From contig JAUFSD010000012.1 of assembly GCA_033030425.1 (NCBI GenBank), positions 806,001 through 870,000 on the forward strand: a stretch of DNA of 64,000 nucleotides, given 5' to 3'. The DNA comes from Verpa conica (taxonomy: Eukaryota > Ascomycota > Pezizomycetes > Pezizales > Morchellaceae). The notes below the pieces were generated by a model, which saw nothing but the letters and a program-made list of their open reading frames with translations, had not been told where the DNA came from and did no database searches. Positions 20,864-33,303 of the stretch are shown here, piece after piece (the first letter of the stretch is position 1; every line of letters starts with the position of its first letter). The position numbers and the translations under genes were made by a program.

Positions 20864-23800
20864 TCAACGGCTTCTTCGACCGGTGTCTGAGCGTAAAGCG
20901 GTTGATGGTGGCACGGTCTCAGGTCTATCTTGCGATGGCCCGGGCGTATTCCATACAGTCTCTCCTCCGAATGGAAAAGGTCGTTTGTTTGAATCGCTAA
21001 AAACAGCGGCCGCGGCTACAGAATCTTGCCACATACCAGGGGACACGAATGAGTGCGAAACCCCTACAGTTGTAGGCACATAGGAGCTTGATGAAGGTGG
21101 ACGCCCACCGCCTAGTGGATCAACCAACCCACTTTCATGGTGACCAGCTATGCCCGAAGGTATAGCTGCCACAGAACCATTTATCCCAAACGCAGTATTC
21201 CAATTACTATGAAATGATTAGTATTTCGTACCGGTAGAAGTGTCTAGGGTTACGAACTCAAATAGCCTCGAAGGATTCCATCCCATATTGTCCACGATAG
21301 CGGGGGGGTTTTGTGCCCCTTGGCCTGCTGCTAACATCACTAGTGATTGAACTGCTGCTGGTGATTCTCCTTTAGACTCACCATCACCTGCCGAGTGTGG
21401 TGGAGACAATGGATGAGGGTAGTTTGTTGGACCACCAGCTGTCAGTGTTGAGTGTGAGCTTTCCCCTTGAGTGTAAGCTCGAGTAATACTTGGATCAACG
21501 GCTGCTGAAACCCCCGGATAAAAAGGGAAATTTGGATTCAAAACAAAAGGTCGACTCAAGTCAAGTGAAAACGCTTGACGCAAAGTCTCAATTTGACCTT
21601 TAACTTCTGAAGAGGCTGAGCTGTCAATGCAATTCTCCAAAATTCTCATCGTCCTGGTAAAATAATCTTTTGCGTCAGAGTTGAATTCTGGATCTGGGCA
21701 AGTTGCCGCAATCTATAATAAACGTCAGCCAAAACATCATAGCGGCCTATAATGAGATTTTGATTCACCAGATGTATCATTGCGCAAGTGAGCAAAGCGT
21801 AGATAGTGAAATTTACGCCCCTCAGCATGCACTGTAACCCCAACATTCCGTACTGTTCGAAGACAGTTTCCTCAAGCCTAAGCATCGATTTTGCTGCATT
21901 CGTACAAATCATCATGTGAGTCTTCCACTCTCCGCCAAGAGAAAATGTCTTTCCAAATGCCAGTGCAGGACGATGGAGCATGATCCTTGCTAAATGATAA
22001 TAGATTTGTAAGTTTCCTGTAAAGTGGGAATCCATCTGTGGACCAGGATGTGTAAGATCGGTTACAACCACCACGTGCAAATTCGGCGGAAGCTCATAAG
22101 CCCAAGTATCAAGGCCTGGTCCAGAATCTAGGAATTGGGGATCATTCCTCCAGTTTGGTGTTGCTTTAAGCTTTGCGTGTACATCGTTCATCCGACGAAT
22201 ATTCTTGATGAGCCAGACGAAGTAAATAAAGTTGCGATATATTGTCACTTCATTTTCGTCTAAATCTGGCGACCCAAGTGGTGTGGTGAGGTCAATGCTT
22301 TCGGGGTTAATTTGCATAATGTCACGCCCTATAAAAGTAAGAAAGCGACAAGCTAATTCAAATAATAATAGACGCACCTTGTGGGGCACAAATCATGAGC
22401 TCAAACACAAAGCATGCTTGCCAGACCCTAGTGCGTGTCATGCAATCAAGTGGGCTTTCACCACATCCTACTCCATGCTTGTGTAAATCGCTGTGCCTAT
22501 CTAGGCCAAGGTCACGAGCCATCGCTATTATACTAACAATACTCATCCACGAGCGGAAGAAATAACCTCTTTGTGGTGCAGATTCTCTCGCTTTTAGCAA
22601 AAGCAATAATGCCTGTACCGTACTTAGGCGCGGTACATCAAAAAAGCAATCAACATGCCCTAATCGTAAATTGATAAGCAACCTTTCCTCAAGCGCAAGT
22701 GATGAGGTAAACTCACTTGTTGCCATGCTTATCCATTTAAGTCCCTTGGCTGGATCAGTCGTTAACCTGCCAGCACATGCAAATATTGTTTCAAGAAGTA
22801 ATGGTGAGATTGAGTCACGCGATGCGCTCCATTGGCGATAGAACGCTGCCTTATTGACGATCGGTATATATGGATGTATGTGATTAAAAAATATACCGAA
22901 CATTTCCATAGCCTCATCGTCTGTCGGCATATCTTCAGGTCTTATCTTGACAGCAAACTCGTGTTGTCCGGGCATAAAGGAGGGGTTGGGTTCAATTTCC
23001 TCGGTCCATGGCTCATAAGCAGGCGTTTCTGCCAACCTTCGTCCTTGGGCTGATATGTAGTTTGCTGTTTTTGACGTTAGAACTATAAACCACCCTTTAG
23101 GTTAACAGAGAGATAAAACGTACCCACACCACTGTCGTCAATCTTGAGCTGCCCCAATACCCCACTAACATGGGCAGCAGATGCATAATCGCTTTCTGCC
23201 CCCCATTGATCCTGCTGCCGCATCACTGGTTGTGTCTGGTAAACAGGAGCCTGAAAGTGAAGTGGTTCTACAACTTCCCCAGATGCTATACCAGGATACG
23301 CGAGTGTACTCGATGATCTATGTGAGGAACCGTGATGCTCAGGAGGCGAAAGTGTCCTAAAAGTAGTGTTTCCATCCCTATTATGATATCCGGGCAAAGT
23401 TGTCCTACTTGTTTTCCTCACAATGTGACCCGAAGGATGTTGAATAAGGTCCTCTTCACCACTTGCACTCGAATTCTCGAAGTCACCGTTGGCTTCTTGG
23501 TCTAGTATGACTTGACTAGGTGCAAAATCGCGATCATACTGTACCATAGGTGGAACGCAATGAAGTTTGAGACGTACACATGCAGAACACGGCCATGTAT
23601 TTGTTGTAGCAGCATCACACTTTATTTTTCGGCGTCGACATCCTTCGCATGCTCGCATAACTAATCTTAATTAGCTTCGAAGACAACGGACCTTTTAAAA
23701 TAAAATGAGTACTAACCCTTAAGTCTTTTGTGTCGGTTGTGCTCATCAACAAAAACATAGTCTATAAATATGATTAACAAAAGATTTTAAACGTTATCGC

Positions 23801-23952
23801 AAAAGGAGAAGCAATCTAGGGGGCATACTTCTGTGGTTCTCCCTTGGACCACCGAGATCAGTCGGTGAGAGATTGATGCTTTGCTGCATGCTCATTGCTT
23901 GTTGGGGTAAGAGTCGCCGGGGAACAGAATCGACAGCTACTTGAGGTAACAT
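20864..23952 (-). CDS. Zn2Cys6 transcription factor with fungal_trans domain
   Basis: A fungal-specific regulator; tentatively near the RosA/NosA developmental group, from memory of the sequence around the finger. Seven exons in frame: 23952-23829, 23761-23717, 23660-23124, 23064-22378, 22328-21769, 21712-21232 and 21165-20864, giving 911 residues. The finger follows HNRHKRLKVMRACEGC: Cys pairs in MRACEGCRRRKIKC and TWPCSACVRLKLHC, with nine residues between Cys3 and Cys4. The middle homology region includes FFNHIHPYIPIVNKAAFY and RSWMSIVSIIAMARDLGLDR. The tail is Ser/Pro/Gly-rich. An in-frame TAA at 21218-21220 is removed by a proposed 66-nt intron (21231-21166); without it the protein ends there. 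The start at 23952 is the first ATG after an in-frame stop and is likely but not certain. Confidence 0.85.
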
Positions 23953-24671
23953 AGACCGCGAATATGATGGCGAGCGTAGGTGATATTAGTAGGGTTTCGG
24001 CGATGCTGTGAGGTTCACTCAACAGAAAGAAGACTTCGCGATGCGTTTAAAGCTGATGACTGGCGGGGGGGGGGATTGTAGAAAGTAAGATGTGCAATTG
24101 TGCGACAGATGGTCCAAATTCGAGGAACTGCCAACTTCAGCGCGGGAACGGAACCAGGAGTATCAGCGGTTGTTTCCTGTCGAGTTATAAGTACCTCCGT
24201 ACCACGGACCACACGCCAAAATTCTTCAGGATTCCCCACCTCAACAAGTGCTTGTGGCACCCGTGATCTAATATGTGCAGTAATAGTTCCTGCGCGTAGA
24301 TCAGTGTGACGCACTGGAGACGAGGCGAAGTGCGGATAGTCTGGATGGATGAATGGTTAAGTTGTCTCCGGGCAGGAACGTTGGGCTTGCCAGGGTTTCG
24401 GGGGGGGACTGCGGCAGGCAAGAAGGGGTGAAATAGTTTGGTTATTAGGGTTGGCCTGTGTTATGGGCTTCTTTTTTTCCTTTTTTCTCCTTCTTTATTA
24501 TTATTATTGATCCTTTAATTGATTTTTTTTTTCTCGGGAAAATAAAGAGAACCACAGAAAAAAGTCTCCAAGAGAACAAATGCTTTGGGCAGGAGGAGAT
24601 AAAACAGCACGAGCACCGCCGCCGTGAATAGAAGAACAGCGGGCCCGCCGGAGATGGCAAAAATTGAAGGC

Positions 24672-24706
24672 AAACACACTCACACACTCACACACACTCT
24701 CTCACT
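24672..24706. repeat. CA/CT microsatellite
   Basis: Runs of CACACTCACACACTCACACACA ending in CTCTCTC, imperfect dinucleotide repeat about 35 bp long. Confidence 0.8.
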
Positions 24707-24792
24707 GAGCTGGATGAATTCACGCGTTTACCAGGCTTATGCGTTCTCTGTTCCTCTGCCGTTGCTGCTGCCGCGGTTGTGCTTCTATGCTT

Positions 24793-24840
24793 GGGAAAAG
24801 GGGAGGGGGAAGGGGAAGGGGAAGGGGGACAAAGAGGGGG
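24793..24840 (+). repeat. G-rich purine tract, possible G-quadruplex
   Basis: Several GGGG/GGGGG runs separated by one or two A bases, including repeated GGGGAA. At least six G-runs within 48 bp satisfy a simple G4 pattern on the plus strand. It lies about 850 bp upstream of the transcription factor start. Confidence 0.6.
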
Positions 24841-27800
24841 TATATCCGTGGGATTTGGGGGAAACAGCTTTTAAGGCTTAACGGCAAGCACTGCCAACCA
24901 GTCCTATGAGATCTTACAGGGGATTAATCTCTCCAGTATGTTCTCTTTCCACTGGCCATCCCCGTCACTTTTCATCTACATGTATTGCTAGAGGTATGCT
25001 GGGCGTCAGCCCTCCTAGCCCTGCTGGGCACCCATTCAGTAATATACAACTCTACTGGACGAAACAGCGCATCAAGACAGCTACACGTCAATCGCGAAAG
25101 GGAGGTACGCCCGCGAGTGGATCTTTTAGGTCGCGGGCTAGTGGGAAAGACCGTGGGATATCCAAGACAAGTTGTCCGGAGTCTGGACGTAAAAGACAAC
25201 TATTACCTTTTTGAGTCCAACAGAATCCCGACTCTAAGAACATCAACGAGACAGTGGGAGCACTAAGTATCAATGTAGGCACAGGTCCAAGGCAGATGGT
25301 GAATCATTGATCAAACATTTGGGCGACTTAAGCGGCGATCTCCTGGTCCAAGGGCCAGGGCCTTTTCATTAGCAGAATTTCTTATACGCCTAGCGGCATA
25401 CTTATGCAAAGCTTTAGCTGTGGATTTGCGTTGGTTTCACAACTCAAATATTACAGCAAAGGAATGGTGGTGAGAAGATGAGAAAGAAGAGGCTCTTTGG
25501 GGACCTTTCTCTACGATCGTCATCAAACATTACTCGGCCTAAATAGGTTTCGCGACGAAACGCAACCCGCGGAGATTTCCACTTGCCGTGTGTTTTTGTG
25601 TGATGCACCCCTACCTTGACGCCAGAAACCCCTGCGAATGATCAGCGCCCTGTCAATTTTCGTAAGCCTGATGGGTCCGGACCATGGGAGAAGAAAGGGA
25701 GTGCTTCAGATAGGGTAACTCCTAAAATGGCGAATCACCAGCCAGTCCCGAACTTTGATGGCTTGGTTGACTAGACAAGGGGAGTCCTCAGGCGTGCACG
25801 GACTTATTGAGAAGCGGTACTGGGAGGTGGCAGTTGCAGAATCGTCTGTGCTTTACGGCAAGCTTAAGTGCGGCATGCTGGTGGGGCTGCGCGTTTGTGG
25901 CACAGAGTGGGAAGAAGCATTGGGGGAAACTCATACTTGGAAGTCAAGGAACACCATATCACCTCGATCCCCCATAGGGGGCTCAATACCTTTACTCATT
26001 TTCTCCTGGTGCATTTTTTTGTAAATTGGAAAGAAGAAATTCAAAAGATCATACAGGGTCTGCTGTCGCCTGAGCGATTTTCGTGGCCACATGAACAGAG
26101 ATCAGAGTCAAGGAAGGGATCACACCTACAACCCTTGTCCCAGCCTTTTTGGAGTATCTAAAAGTTCTGTGCATTTGTATGGTTGCAGGCAGGATTAGGC
26201 TACCAAGGAACTCACCCTTTATGCCGAAGGGTCTCCACTAAGCGCTAGAAAAGTACCGTTGACACTAGCCATACAGAAATGTGGGGATCTCGACAACGGC
26301 TACAGGAATTTCTCCTGGTTATGTACCTTGAAGATGTCGATATATGTGAGCTTCCTTTTGAGCTGTCAGACACCTCCTTAACTTATTTAAGCGTGAATAC
26401 TGGCATATTAGGGGCTGCATGCGACGTGCCTGGATGACTTATCTATACCACATTATTGTAATTTTTATTGCCACCTTAAGTAAGATAACTTGGTCTATGC
26501 TAAGCTTAACGAGCTATTTTGAATTATTCCTTACGTTGCGTAATAGTGCTGAATGAGTATTATTCCCTGATAAGCCCAGCGCGATTGTTATCAGTAGTAT
26601 CCGGCACAAAATGTCTAGGGGATCAAGGCACAAGCTGAGGTCGGGGGTTATGAAGGCTAAGGTGTTGGCTGTACTAATGCTGTAAACCTCACATTAATAG
26701 CCGGCAGGTCGAAAGCCTTCATCGTGGGCAATCCTAGGCATCATAGTTACTTAAAAGTCTATTTCTACGTCTTTAAAGATCAAGGGGTAAAAGCCGTTGC
26801 AGCGATGATCGCCAAAAATTCATGGACTTCATCATTGCACCCGCTTTCCTCGTTTCCCCGATCTCGAACAGAGAACCTAATCTCCTGTTCTACGTAGCGT
26901 TTTGTAGCACGGGGATTAAAGGGGGGCTCTACCTCTACGTAGTGAAAAGATTACTTGTAGAATATTTTACATGTTTATCTACTTGCCTACACGAGTACAA
27001 TATGGAAAGGGAAAGAAGAAAAAAAACCGAAAACAGGGGTACTAACTTAGCAGATGAAACAAACAAAAAACTATTACTACTAAAAGAGAACCCAGGTTTT
27101 TCTTTCCTATTCAAGTAGACCCTTATCTAATCAGAAGCTGCACATAACTTATATATACCCTGGGAATATATGAAGTGATGAGTTTGTATGTGCATTGTGC
27201 AATGCACAGTATACAGTGCACAAAGCAAGTCTCTAGAAAGCTTTCAGATGATATCCGCCCTTTATCAATTTTGCCGCGGGTTCACCTGCACATCCCCGGG
27301 CAAATAGCCCGCAGGCTGAATCCGGGAGCTGGTTGTGTGGCACGCGAAACGTCTATCGAGATTTACTACCCTTTACTTTCTCTAAACACCCCCAGCGCTC
27401 TTAGATACAAATTCTCACTAAGAGCAGAAGCAATTGCTAACCCACCAAACTTTATATTTTATCTAACTTGAATTAATTAAGTTACTTCTATATATATAGA
27501 ACCTTTGTAATTTAGCATATCTCAATAGTAGCCAGAGATCTACGTTTTAACGTAAACGTATCTAAGTTTCTTGGAATATATCTAGTCAGTCACATGTATC
27601 TGGAATTGCTAAATGCGTACTTTCGCTGTTTTGTGCATTGGTATCGCGTCCTAAGGCAAGGGGTGCGGCGGCACTTAGTTGACAGATAGGCGAGGTATTA
27701 CACTATATACAGGATACCCAGCTTAGAGCTAAGCCTAGCTTATAGCTGTTGTCTTAAGGATTTTTTAAGAAAACCTATATATAAGAATTAGTCTTAATTT

Positions 27801-29355
27801 CTTTTCGGCTGAAGGTGCTCTTGCGATAAAACCCAGCTGATATGATAGCATAACTCAAAATACCTATATATTATACCGACCTATATATATATATACTAGG
27901 AGAGGCAGATTTTATACTAAGATAGATTAACCCTAATCGTATCATTTTGAATCTACGCCGGTATGATCGATATAACGCTCCAAATACTTGACTCACGTTA
28001 TTATTTTAGGGTTAAATCCTTACATATCAAACGAATTAATTTTCATCACAGATAACTCCCACAGCACCACCCTAAGGCTTCAATTAATTAAGTACGATCT
28101 CTACAAGTAGTGATTCATCCGTAAAGGTTGTTTCCTCTCGCTTAATAATTATATAAGGTTCGGAAAATTCTATGGGAATTTTGTATTCAAAATGTATATA
28201 TATCCATGTCTGTACTCGGAAATTTACTATATATTGATAAAGATCTGATAGTTGTGTTGCACCGCAAAATCTAGCGCGCACTTATTACATTACTATTATA
28301 TATAAGTACGTGGGCAAAAGGCATTATAACAGGCCGCCAAATGTGCCCTATAATGCATATATGTATTGATATATCGATTTATATATATCTGTTAGGGTTA
28401 TATATACCGGCCTCGTCCTATATATAAGGACTTTATTGGGCTATAAAAAATATACGTACTCATCTGATAAAGACACGAGTAACAGAACAAAGTATATTTT
28501 ATATACACTTGGAATTTCATATAGGAATAATATAATTAACATATACAAATATATGTTATATAAGTTTTGTTTATCCATGCCATAGCCTGTATCTATCTAC
28601 GTACATGTAATATTCTTATATATACCTAGAATTAATAAAACTATGATATAAAAATTCAAGTAATTAAGGATGTCATGGGCCGGGGCCCTGGCCATATTCT
28701 TATAGGGAGGGTATACTGTATATATTATATAGCGTACATAGCAAGCTAGTTCTTAGTTTAATTGTGGCATTAAGTCTCCCAGAACAAACGGCTGGGGTTA
28801 CCTAATCGGAAGCTACATGTAGGTATGAAAGAGATGTAGTATATTCCGCTGTTACGGAATCCAACACCTTAAAGATTTTGATGTAATTAACTATAAGTAT
28901 GGGTGATGTTAATTCTAGGCTTAAATTAAACAGAAGCTTGATGCTCGAGCTAAACGAATTCTAAGTGCATTCATCTCAAACAATTGTCTGATAGCGGTAT
29001 ATTCCGAGAAGCCCTAGCTAGCCCCTTCTCAAATCATTGCAACTGAAAGGATTTGTTTACTAACAACTCTCTCTGTCGGTATAGTGCGGGGGACGGGTTC
29101 AGGTTGCCCTTTCAGGGAATATGCCCTATAAATGACGCATGCGCTCTTGCCCTAGCAAAAATTTGACCATTAATGTAAATACACTTAGTGATAAAACTGA
29201 ACTTAGGTAAAATATGACAGTTCATTATATGCGGCGTTTTCATACAAACGCAACCGTATTTTTTATTGGATAACTGATCCGACCTCAACAGTGGCCGTGG
29301 CCAAATTATGCTGCTGATTACTTTATGTAGATGCAGGTCACTAAGTGCATAGCCT

Positions 29356-29480
29356 ACTCGTAAATCGCTGACGTTTGTGGAATGGACTGCTATTGCATAC
29401 CATACAAAAATGTGCCAAGTCTATGATTTTGTATGGTATGCAATATCGGCCCGTTCCAAAAACGTCAGCGCTTTACGAGT
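29356..29480. mobile_element. Short near-palindromic MITE
   Basis: A 125-bp element whose two halves are almost complete inverted copies: ACTCGTAAATCGCTGACG at the left against ACTCGTAAAGCGCTGACG on the other strand at the right, continuing through TTTTGGAACGG and TTGCATACCATACAAAAT to a loop near 29411-29425. A decayed relative lies near 42520-42630. Transcription would give a long hairpin. Confidence 0.75.
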
Positions 29481-30105
29481 GCCGGAGCGATAACCGATAG
29501 TATATCGCTGTATGGTCATTTAATTTCCCCATAGGAAACCATGTGCGTCTAAACTCAGGTCTCAGGCTCTCCTCATATGGTTCGAATGCTCGGACCCAGT
29601 AAAAGACGCGCTTTAAAGCCGCTCGCGCGACGGAACCTTATTCACCACGTTAATATGTATTTGTTTCTTGGCCTAACTAGTATCAAGTGCTAAATTATAG
29701 CTTATCTATATATATCCGGGCTTGTTTTGGCTAGCTAGGCGTCCAGTTTCTTGGGCTGGTTTCTGCGAGGTATAGCTAGTCAGCCAAACCTCTCACCCGT
29801 ATAGATATGCCCCTAATGCAGGTGGAAATAATCCTTGAATACTATGGAAAACCTTATTGGTATGCTGGTGCCGGGTATATATATCTAAGGCTTGTATAAT
29901 GCAATAGCCCTATAACCAGGCAGAATGAATATTTGGTAGATGCTCATCCCGTACTACTTACGTTTTAGGTCTAGCTATATATACTAGACATATGCGGAAA
30001 AAGATTAGTATGTCTCATAAATAAATATTTATTTATACCAAAATAGTAAAAAAATTTATGCATCACAGTATGGCGCATCACGAACTTTAAATCTCATATG
30101 GCCAT

Positions 30106-30205
30106 ATGGGAGCGTAAATCGGTTAAAGTACAAAACTCTGGATTCCAGCGCCTATACATGCTATTTTCATTGAATCAAAACACATTTATATTTACTGAGA
30201 CAGGT
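30106..30205 (+). repeat. Dispersed repeat shared with 61783-61945
   Basis: GGAGCGTAAATCGGTTAAAG, then TTCCAGCGC, then ACTGAGACAG appear in the same order in both places. The copy at 61.8 kb has an extra ~45 bp holding two ACC(A/G)GCGGTAAATTAAAG-like units. Family unknown. Confidence 0.65.
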
Positions 30206-30419
30206 GCTAGCTTGCATGGACTAGCTAGTAGGAAAGTAGCTTATCTCTCCATAGTATATATATTCGGTGACGCCTAGTCGTTTTGCCACCTATATAGAGG
30301 CTTAATAAACTAGTTAATGCTATACGTAGTTTTGAGCACCTGGTCTAAGTACAGCGTGCTAGATTCAGTATAAAGAAAGGCACGTACAAGCACTGGTATC
30401 CAGGGTTTTGTACATGGAG

Positions 30420-30785
30420 TGCCGGAAAATGATGCACACCCCCAAAACAATGACAATTCTCAACAACCACACGATTTGTTGATGTAATAAAATTTTACAG
30501 GATCAATTATCATGTGTAGATCTTTGTGCTGTCAATAAAAGCTGGAGTATGTATCATTGTAATCTTTTGATTATTATGATAGCATTTCATCATAGATACA
30601 GTGAATTGAGTCCATATTGCTAGCTCTCACTTAATAGTGGTTTTTTTCACAAAATAATACTAGATAGATAGTTCTATATTCCAATAGACAGAGTCATGGA
30701 GATCTGTGTTTATCCTGGGTGTTGTGTTAACACAAAACATAGGTGTTTGGGTGTTGCGATGTCAAAATATACATCATTTTCCAAC
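30420..30785. mobile_element. MITE-like element with 19-bp termini
   Basis: The left end TGCCGGAAAATGATGCACA faces an inverted TGTTGGAAAATGATGTATA at the right. The four differences are all transitions. A 14-bp palindrome TTGTGTTAACACAA lies inside near 30722-30735. No target duplication was identified. Confidence 0.55.
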
Positions 30786-30950
30786 ATCCGATCATGTATT
30801 CTAATTTCTCATCAGCAGTAAATTAAGTTTTGACTGATTTAAGCTTTGCTAAGCGCCATCATATTATACATTATGTATACTCTCATACCTATATTTCCAG
30901 ATGGTCAGGCCGACCTGGATTGGCACCTCGTTGATGTACGTACGTACCAA

Positions 30951-30988
30951 CCCCCCCCCCCAAAAAAAAAAAAAAAAAAAAAAAAAAA
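30951..30988 (+). repeat. C11-A27 homopolymer run
   Basis: Eleven C followed by twenty-seven A. It could be a retroposed poly-A tail or simple slippage; I see no LINE or SINE body in front of it. Confidence 0.8.
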
Positions 30989-33151
30989 GGTTTAGTTCTT
31001 ATAAAACTCAAATTTTATGGCCCTAGTCCTAGAGTTTATTGAATTTCTCTCGTTATTTAGAGGTTAAAATACCCGTTACTATATATATAGCTGAAACTTC
31101 ACTACGAGCGATGGGATAGCTACATGTAGCTAGTCAGTCGCTTGATCTAGCCCTTTATCGCATTACTAATAGGCTATTTATACATATTTCTTAGTTCTAT
31201 ATGGGATGGACTTTTGAAAATTAAGGCTATCTATAACTGATTTGAATTTTTTAATTTGATCTTGTATAGGCTTATATTATGATTAATTCATTCATTCAAT
31301 ATTGCTTAAATGAACCATGATATGTCACTCGGTATCTATTATTTACTCACTTTGAATGAATGAATGAATTAATCATAAGTACATGGATATTTACTTACTT
31401 TATTTACCTTGCTTCGTATACATATATAACGTAGCCCAGGTAATTTATGATGCTAGGCAATAATCTAGCTACTGTAGACTATAATATAGAGCACTACATG
31501 TAAGGTGGCGAGCTATTAAATCCAATCCAATAATCTTTTAAAAAACCACCTCTATCGTTTGTAGGGCCTGTACTTAATTGTACATCACATTTCTTCTACT
31601 ATCTATACGATATATCCCTCCGGCCTCATGAGGTGGCAACGAAACTACTTAAATAGCTAATAAGCATAAGGACTTTTCGTGGCAGGAACCTCTATTATTA
31701 TATCCTTCTAGCTAGCTAGCTCTATAATATATACCTTCTAGATCTCTATTCACTAGCCATTTAACTAGTTTCTCCGTTATGCCACACCATATATATGATG
31801 ACTATAACGAACTGTAAAAGTATTCTATCTATATCGTCTCGAATTTCTCTCTTTATTAATTGGATAGCTGTAAGTAAGTAGTAAACATACTTATGACGAA
31901 AGTCTCAATATTTTAGATAGCTTGTTATATCGGTACTCTCGTTTTCTTCGTATGTTTCCCCACTTCTATTTTCAAAAACCCATAGTACTATATACTCCTT
32001 TAAGAACTCTAGGTGACAAGTTATTAATGGCTAGATCTTCAGCTGTGCATACAAGAATACGGATGAAAGCGATAGAATTAATTAAGCAGATCTGATGGAC
32101 TCAGGCCAAATATATATCCTAACAGCATTATTCAGCGACTAGGCATAAAATAGCTATGTATCTGCACGGATGTTTCGGGAGAAATGTAGTTATAACGAGG
32201 ATCTACATTTATAAGTGGTTTAAATCGCTGTACAAGCAAAGGTTTAGTTTAAAAACAAGCAACTTTGTTCTGGCTACGTATATATATTGATCACTGTATA
32301 AATTTTCCCTGTGTCGGACTAGACTTACTAGGGAGGATCATAATAGAGCCAATGTAATATAATGTATATAAACAGTTGAGCCTAACTGAATATTTCTAGA
32401 TCTGGGTAGCAGTAGTTTCAGCCACTTACTAAAACCTAAATCCCCAACACCCTTTCTTAATATCATTATACTCTATACCTTATACAGCGAGGTCACCCTA
32501 TAAAGATGTGGAATTAGAGTAGTATTATATCCTTATATAAAAGACTCGCTACATACAAAGTAATTCTTGTCTGGTCGCGTCGGGAGTGCATAGCCTACAA
32601 GGAGATTGCGCTGTAGTCTGGTACGTAGCTCCCCCTATATAACGGTATTTCAGCCAATAATTTGCTTGGTGAATCGCAAACTGACTAATAAACAAGGCCT
32701 CTATTCTATCATGGCTAGCTTTACCAGGCTACGGGACTAGTAACGCGGTGCCTTCGCCCTAAGGGGCGCCGCATATCCTGAACAAAGCAGCCAACAAAAA
32801 TTCCACTAGACACTTCGCCTACGCCCATACTGGGGACGGCCCCCCCTAAGAGCACTACAGCGCGTGTGGCCGTGATCGTTGTCCCCGTTCATTACCCCAT
32901 TGCTGCACCTTAGCCCTAGGGCTCCATGTACTTATGATTAATTCATTCACTCATACTCCACTGCTATTTGGGGGTCGCATGCCCTGAATAGATCTAGGGC
33001 AACCTTACCAATGAAGCTTTTAGTATTATATTGCCCGGCCCAGTTACCAGCTCGCAGTTGGGACCTCATGTAACGGGGACACCCTAAGGGAGGACTTTTA
33101 GGAGTTCTGCCGATTAGGTGTAATGATCCCAGTATATTCGTTACTCCTATA

Positions 33152-33303
33152 CAGCGAACGGTAAAAAAGATCGAGAAACGCGAGACACGAGAATCAGCGT
33201 TCCTATTCGTTCTTTAGGTTTTTGGCAAAGATTCTAGTAGTAGGATTGGCCACAATACCCTGGTAGCAGACCCTGGTTTCTCGATCTTTTTTACCGTACG
33301 CTG
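33152..33303. mobile_element. MITE with CAGCGWACGGTAAAAAAG termini
   Basis: A 152-bp element flanked by TA. Left end CAGCGAACGGTAAAAAAGAT, right end inverted CAGCGTACGGTAAAAAAGAT; the repeats extend to CGAGAAACG/C (about 29 bp). Internal sequence matches the element at 37629 over TTCTAGTADTAGGATTGGCC. It is inserted in one of the local TTACTCCTATA units. Confidence 0.8.

Larger units (their letters stand above)
23953..28300. other. Intergenic, about 4.3 kb; no recognised gene
   Basis: Upstream of the transcription factor; 23953-24900 could be a long 5' leader and promoter. It contains a T-rich run (24469-24530), a CA repeat (24672-24706) and a purine block of GGGGAAGGGG units (24793-24840). 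Open frames at 24015-24314 (-), 24985-25266 (+) and 25755-26161 (+) have no recognisable domain. From 27.4 kb on, the sequence turns strongly AT-rich. Confidence 0.55.

Noticed and set aside
24015..25282. Several overlapping open frames upstream of the transcription factor
   Set aside because: No domain, no consistent splice model and low-complexity neighbours; kept as intergenic.
29570..29640. Possible tRNA around GGTTCGAATGC
   Set aside because: The T-loop-like word has no matching stem and no acceptor pairing; no tRNA or 5S rRNA was found by eye on either strand.
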